Of a DNA stretch of 64,000 nt, positions 59,636 through 64,000 are shown in pieces. The stretch spans positions 437,527,259 to 437,591,258 of the forward strand of contig CM060900.1 of assembly GCA_030762935.1 (NCBI GenBank). Reading direction: 5' to 3'. The position numbers and the translations under genes are program-made. Below the pieces are notes generated by a model, which was not told the DNA's origin, did not search any database, and saw only the letters and a program-made list of their open reading frames with translations. This stretch comes from Hymenopus coronatus. Taxonomy: Eukaryota > Arthropoda > Insecta > Mantodea > Hymenopodidae. Numbering within the stretch: position 1 is the stretch's first letter; every line of letters begins with the position of its first letter.

Positions 59636-59690
59636 GGTCGAGAAGTTTTGCATTGCATTAATTCCATATCGAGATTCCACCGGAAGCTAA
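59636..59690 (+). repeat. Dispersed family A, small 5' fragment
   Basis: CATATCGAGATTCCACCGGA corresponds to the family's '(T)ACCGAGATTTCACCGGA' start region. Only about 55 nt are recognisable. Confidence 0.5.
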
Positions 59691-60411
59691 TATTAAAAAG
59701 CTTATGAGAGAATCGGTTAAACATTTTGCGAATTTAACTTTGTTGGGTAGTGGTTTTCTTACCTTAAAATTGCTACCAATATATTTCCCGCGTTCAGGCA
59801 CCTGTTAAAAAGAAGTGTCAAAATACATTTAATTTACGACTGGTCAGTGATTATTTACATAGTCGCTAAGCAGCATCATTAGAAGAAAATAGCGCAGAAG
59901 CATACTTTTACCAAATACACATATCCATACAATACTGCAAATTAAATAAGAGGGTTTGATTAATCGCACTGAAATCATTTTCAGGTTGTGATACTAAGAA
60001 AGCTTCCTGTTCCCATGGAGATATTTAATTAGTCAACAGTTTACTCAGCACATCACATAGTCGGCTTCAGCATTTCCTGTTTAACAGAGCCCTTAAATGG
60101 GCCATCAACGAACTTCTGCTCATCATCGGCCGCAGCCGATAATTTGCATGAAGTAATAGAATTATGAATAATTAGCGCCTCGTCCGAACCAAAACGCTGG
60201 ACGATTAACGTCTGCTTCATGAGCAAGTTTTATTGCAGTTTATTCCAGCTTAGCTTTTACAGTGATACATGCGAGCTGCCTTTAAATCAGAAAGCACCAT
60301 GTGTATTTTTTATTCGAAACACCGCGATTTATTTGTACAATGGAACCCTGGGAATAGAAAGAAACAAACCTTTAGAAAGATAGTCAGACTGAATATTTAG
60401 TTTTTAAATTT

Positions 60412-61205
60412 TACTTTCTATAGCATGTATTTACATACAATGTATGTACATAGTAGGTAGAGAAGGTATTGTATTTCACTCAAAAATTCAATGTCGATAT
60501 TTTACCGTTTTGACCTTCCCTGAGTCGAAACTTTTTTTCTTTTTAAAAAAATAGGTCCGTGTGTGTCTGTGGACAGCACAGCTCAAAAACGAAAACAGCA
60601 TTAAACACCAAAGTTGCTATTTATGTTTAGTATCTTCCAAGTATACGACGCAAAGATTTAACCCCCCCCCAAACTACCATTTACATGTAATATTTCTAAT
60701 GCTGTTTTCTCAAAAATTGCTGTAAAAATTTTGTTTAAAATACCGTATATTAAAGATATTTGCATACTAAATAAAATGTATATATTGCATTTTCTGGGAA
60801 TAGTCTCTGACGACCTCATTATTCTGGATGAGTTTTGTAGAATTTTCCATAACGGTTAAAACGTAAGAGAGAGAGAGACAAAAACTGGATGCACGAAACA
60901 TGTATATCTCGTTAAAACATTTAATTTATGTCATATATGTCTTTCTTGTAGGATTGGCCGTTTTTGACATATTTCTTGTTATTGGTTTCAGTTTCAAACT
61001 GCCTAAGTTTTCTCAAACGGGACGATGCAAAGAGAACCTCGTCTCGCATAGTGACCAGCTGTTAAAAGATTTGACCATCGCTTTAGCATTATGTATTCCT
61101 TTATTTCCCTCCTACTTACAATGAAGCAAGTAATAAAACTAATTCTGCTAATCTTTTGTAAGAATAGTTTGCATTTGAGAGAAGAGAAAGTTACGCGAAG
61201 GTTAT
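60412..61205 (+). repeat. Dispersed family A, copy 16
   Basis: It begins TAGTAGGTAGAGAAGGTATT and extends to the family end near 61,200. AAGAGAGAGAGAGACAAAAA shows a short GA expansion at the same site as the (TC)n of copy 3. Confidence 0.85.
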
Positions 61206-61229
61206 GTGACAGGTTTTTAAGATTGATTG

Positions 61230-61359
61230 TGCCTTTCCAACTCCTGTCCTACTTGTGCAAAGAGCTAGTGTAGCAGAAACGGTTCATTTACAAATAAAAA
61301 CCCTTTTTATCAACTGTTTCTTTCACACTGACCGTTAGAACAGGAGTTGGAAAGGTGCA
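61230..61359. repeat. Inverted repeat, possible miniature element
   Basis: CCTTTCCAACTCCTGT (from 61,232) and ACAGGAGTTGGAAAGG (from 61,340) are exact reverse complements and extend a few bases with a 2-nt indel. About 90 AT-rich bases lie between them. It sits between family A copy 16 and a SINE. Confidence 0.7.
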
Positions 61360-61371
61360 AAAAGTCAATGT

Positions 61372-61500
61372 TATTGCTGGGATTCGTTCAATTGCTCTAA
61401 CCAGTGAGCTATCATGGCAGTATGCGAACACGTTATGTAATTCCCCAACTGACTCGCGTTATTCCCGGTAAACCACGCGGACATCACGTTCGATGTGCTA
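61372..61500 (-). mobile_element. tRNA-like SINE family 6, second copy
   Basis: On the minus strand: GATGTCCGCGTGGTTTACC, GCGAGTCAGTTGGGGAATT, CATGATAGCTCACTGGTTAG and then AACGAATCCCAGC. It is colinear with 42,655-42,815, although its tRNA part is shorter by about 25 nt between the boxes. Confidence 0.5.
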
Positions 61501-63099
61501 ATAAAAACTAACTTACCTGTTTTTTGTGATTTTGTGCCCACATGTATAACTAAGAGTAAAGAATAGAGGATTCATAATGGCGAAGATTAAACCGGAGTTA
61601 CTAACATAAAATTCTTTTGAAATTCATGACTTAGCGCTTAAAGAACATGCTGTGAATGTAGTACGAAAGAACTTTTGGTTCTGGGCCAACCAAAACCTGA
61701 GGTTGAGTTCCATATTTACCCTAGCCTGTATGTTTGTTTCTGAGGCGCACTGATTGCTACCTACTGTAGCTCATCACATTTCTCAAGATGCTAAATCAGA
61801 CAGCTTCAACTAACTGCCCTCTGGTGCGTAAGCAAATGCTCTGAAGTCTTGATGTTTGGGAAGCAATTGCTACAGTAGGGGAACCAGGAATTTGTATATA
61901 CACTTACATTTTCATATAGATATAACTGAACTATAGCTTCCTATTGAATTGTACTTTCAATGACACACAATAACGACAGCAATATTCTGTACACCGTTTT
62001 GCAGTTGCCTAACATAATGCGAAATATACCGATCTTCTTATTATTGCTAGAAAATTCAATTAATTAATACAAAACACGGTACTCATGATATTTGATTATA
62101 GCTCACAAATGAAAGTACGTTTACTTGCTCATTAGAAATTCGCCGCTATTTTTGTAATTTTCTGTATTAAACCACCTTTTCAATACGTGGAACCATTGTT
62201 TGTATGCCACCCAATCGCAAACATGCTTTCAAGTGTTCATTATTAAACTGAACTTCTATGAAATGATTCCGTGCCTTTTTCTTTAAGAAAAACTGTGTCT
62301 CCTATACATAGGTTGTTCCAAACACGCACAAATTTTTGCTCCCGGGACGAAAATGTAAAAATGGTTTACACTTTTCCTGTTTTGCTGTTTATCCTATAAG
62401 GAACACTGAAAGTGAACATTTTACTGTCTTGGGCATCTATAGAAAACCAGCATTTAACTGTCCTCCCCTTGCTTCGAGCTCTACAGTCATTTAAAGGTTG
62501 CACAACACACCTGTTTTCTAGCATACTATTTCATTACACAGAGTTTTTCTCAAAACTACATTTTCACAATTTCAAAATGTTCCACGCGTCTGAGTTTTCG
62601 TTTAAGAATTTTCCAGAATGTGCAGACGTATCTATTGTAATGTTACAAGGAAAACCAATAGTAATTTTTCAAAAAATATAGTTGTATGAAAAATGATTAA
62701 CTTTAAGGATTAACATTTTTAGTTGCTAATATATATTAAAGTTATTGAAATGTCCCCGTTTAAAATTGCCGTGCGTGGTTCAAAGCTCCAATTCAGAAAG
62801 TGTCAAAATTTTGAGATGCGTGGGACGTTTTGATTACGCATCATATATACATAAAAATAATTTACATCTTACAAAATATTTATCCAATTTGAATGAATTT
62901 GGTATTCGTATTAACATAACACAAAAATCACAGTAAAACATTCAGAAAATCTATAAAGATATATAAAAAATTTGAAATTTCACTCCCAATGTCTCTTAAC
63001 AACTCAATAACGTTTTGTAAATCTGTAATTTCTAACTGTAATTCCAAAGGAATTTCGAGGATATAGCAGCAAACACAACTACAAAAAATGCGTTTCCTT

Positions 63100-63128
63100 C
63101 CACCACCACCACCACCACCACCACCACT
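63100..63128 (+). repeat. (CCA)n microsatellite
   Basis: About nine CCA units followed by a GC-richer stretch (to about 63,300). There is no supporting open frame around it. Confidence 0.9.
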
Positions 63129-63957
63129 AGGCTGTAACTGGCTGCTCGCAGTGAGGTCTGTAAACAGCTCCGCACACCTTCAAGCGATCTTGCGGCGACT
63201 TGAGAAGCCTGTGCTAAGCGAGCATAGGCCTCAAAAATCTTAATTCCCCCAAGTTAGTTAAAACTCGGGCGCCATCTGTGGCTGGGAGCTGGAATACTAC
63301 ATACTAATTCTCTATGCCATGACGTAGTGTAGCCTTAAGAGAACCCGGGAATATAATTCCACAGCTTGTAGTATGGCGTGTTACCTCCATGCCACTATGA
63401 TGGTGTATGATACTTATGCTAGTGATTTCTTAGAGTAATTTGTGAAACGAAATGAAAACACACTGAAGTATTTTCCTTGTAACGATAATTACCATGGAAT
63501 ATTAAAAGACGCTTAGCTTCTGATTCTTATCGGAATAATAGACGGAACGTAATGTGATGACAAAGAAACTATCACAAAACTTCAGCAATAAATGCGTCAA
63601 AGAAGTTCCAGAAAAGAAGGAAAGTAAAACAGAATGCAAATTAAGAGGTTTCGAAGCTCATTACTGGACGGAAAAGGCGCTCTCTGAGGAAAAGAGTATT
63701 AAAAAGTCTCTCTGCATTGCCAAACAATGTCTGCTCATAAAACAGCCATTTTAAAATCAATTAGACTTTTGGAGGAACTAGAGCGTAGTTTTCGATGGCA
63801 GCAAACAATAGAAAAGCATATTTTCTTTAATGTGACGAGAGAACTGGTGGAATTAACAGGAGCTTCTTATTTTTTCAATGGTTGCCAAACAGCTGCAGAC
63901 CATTTCGTTTGAAGTAATATAACATTTTATGAAATGTTTGTTGTAAGTTTGGTGCTA

Positions 63958-63977
63958 TTATATATATATATATATAC
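63958..63977 (+). repeat. (TA)n microsatellite
   Basis: Short alternating TA run near the window end. Confidence 0.85.
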
Positions 63978-64000
63978 TAGAGAATGTTTATCCAACTGCA

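Larger units (their letters stand above)
61501..64000. other. Unassigned AT-rich stretch to window end
   Basis: It contains the CCA and TA microsatellites. Plus-strand open frames at 62,412-62,681 and 63,554-63,912 lack recognisable domains. Confidence 0.45.

Noticed and set aside
1..64000. CRISPR arrays, operons, ribosome-binding sites, LTR retroviral structures
   Set aside because: There is no regularly spaced direct repeat, no bacterial gene organisation, and no long terminal repeat pair or gag/pol-like frames.

Overview
This window looks like repeat-rich, gene-poor nuclear DNA from a large animal genome. I favour an arthropod because of the SINE architecture, the mariner and Harbinger relics and the LINE type, but I cannot name a species. 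It is AT-rich overall, with embedded GC-rich islands that are nearly all mobile elements. I found no host protein-coding gene, rRNA, functional tRNA or CRISPR array. The 64 kb could be intergenic or lie inside one very long intron.

The most informative object is a nearly full-length non-LTR retrotransposon on the minus strand (about 31.9-37.15 kb). It has a 5' leader, an ORF1 with an RRM-like region and a zinc knuckle, an ORF2 with apurinic endonuclease, reverse transcriptase and a C-terminal CCHC domain, AATAAA signals and a 15-nt A tail. It resembles the Tx1/L1 group. It is inactivated by an in-frame stop in ORF1, two frameshifts in ORF2 and a stop near the ORF2 C-terminus. Its ORF1 knuckle has also lost one metal-binding Cys.

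Three other coding relics are visible only when frames are joined by eye: a PIF/Harbinger transposase (24.8-25.13 kb), an internally deleted mariner transposase (39.15-39.52 kb) and a reverse-transcriptase scrap of another LINE (27.15-27.31 kb).

Most of the rest is dispersed repeats. One family of about 0.85 kb (here 'family A') occurs as at least 17 full or partial copies on both strands and occupies about 18% of the window by my addition. It is often paired head-to-tail or head-to-head, and it carries two sites where microsatellites have expanded. A second family ('family B') occurs 5-6 times between 6 and 9.4 kb and between 42.8 and 44.6 kb. Several tRNA-derived SINE families are present. 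Two insertions have clear or probable target-site duplications (47,168-47,425 and 27,626-27,993).

Structural oddities are a roughly 1-kb element with ~240-nt inverted arms (2.4-3.47 kb), a 138-nt insertion dominated by a perfect 39-nt hairpin with 12-nt flanking duplications (52.6 kb), and a near-perfect 106-nt tandem duplication (17.0-17.2 kb). Layout: 0-6 kb inverted-repeat element and a family A pair; 6-10.7 kb families B and A; 10.7-24.8 kb mostly unassigned with two family A copies; 24.8-28.7 kb transposase, SINE and LINE relics; 31.9-37.2 kb LINE; 39 kb mariner; 41-61 kb dense family A, family B and SINEs; 61.5-64 kb unassigned.
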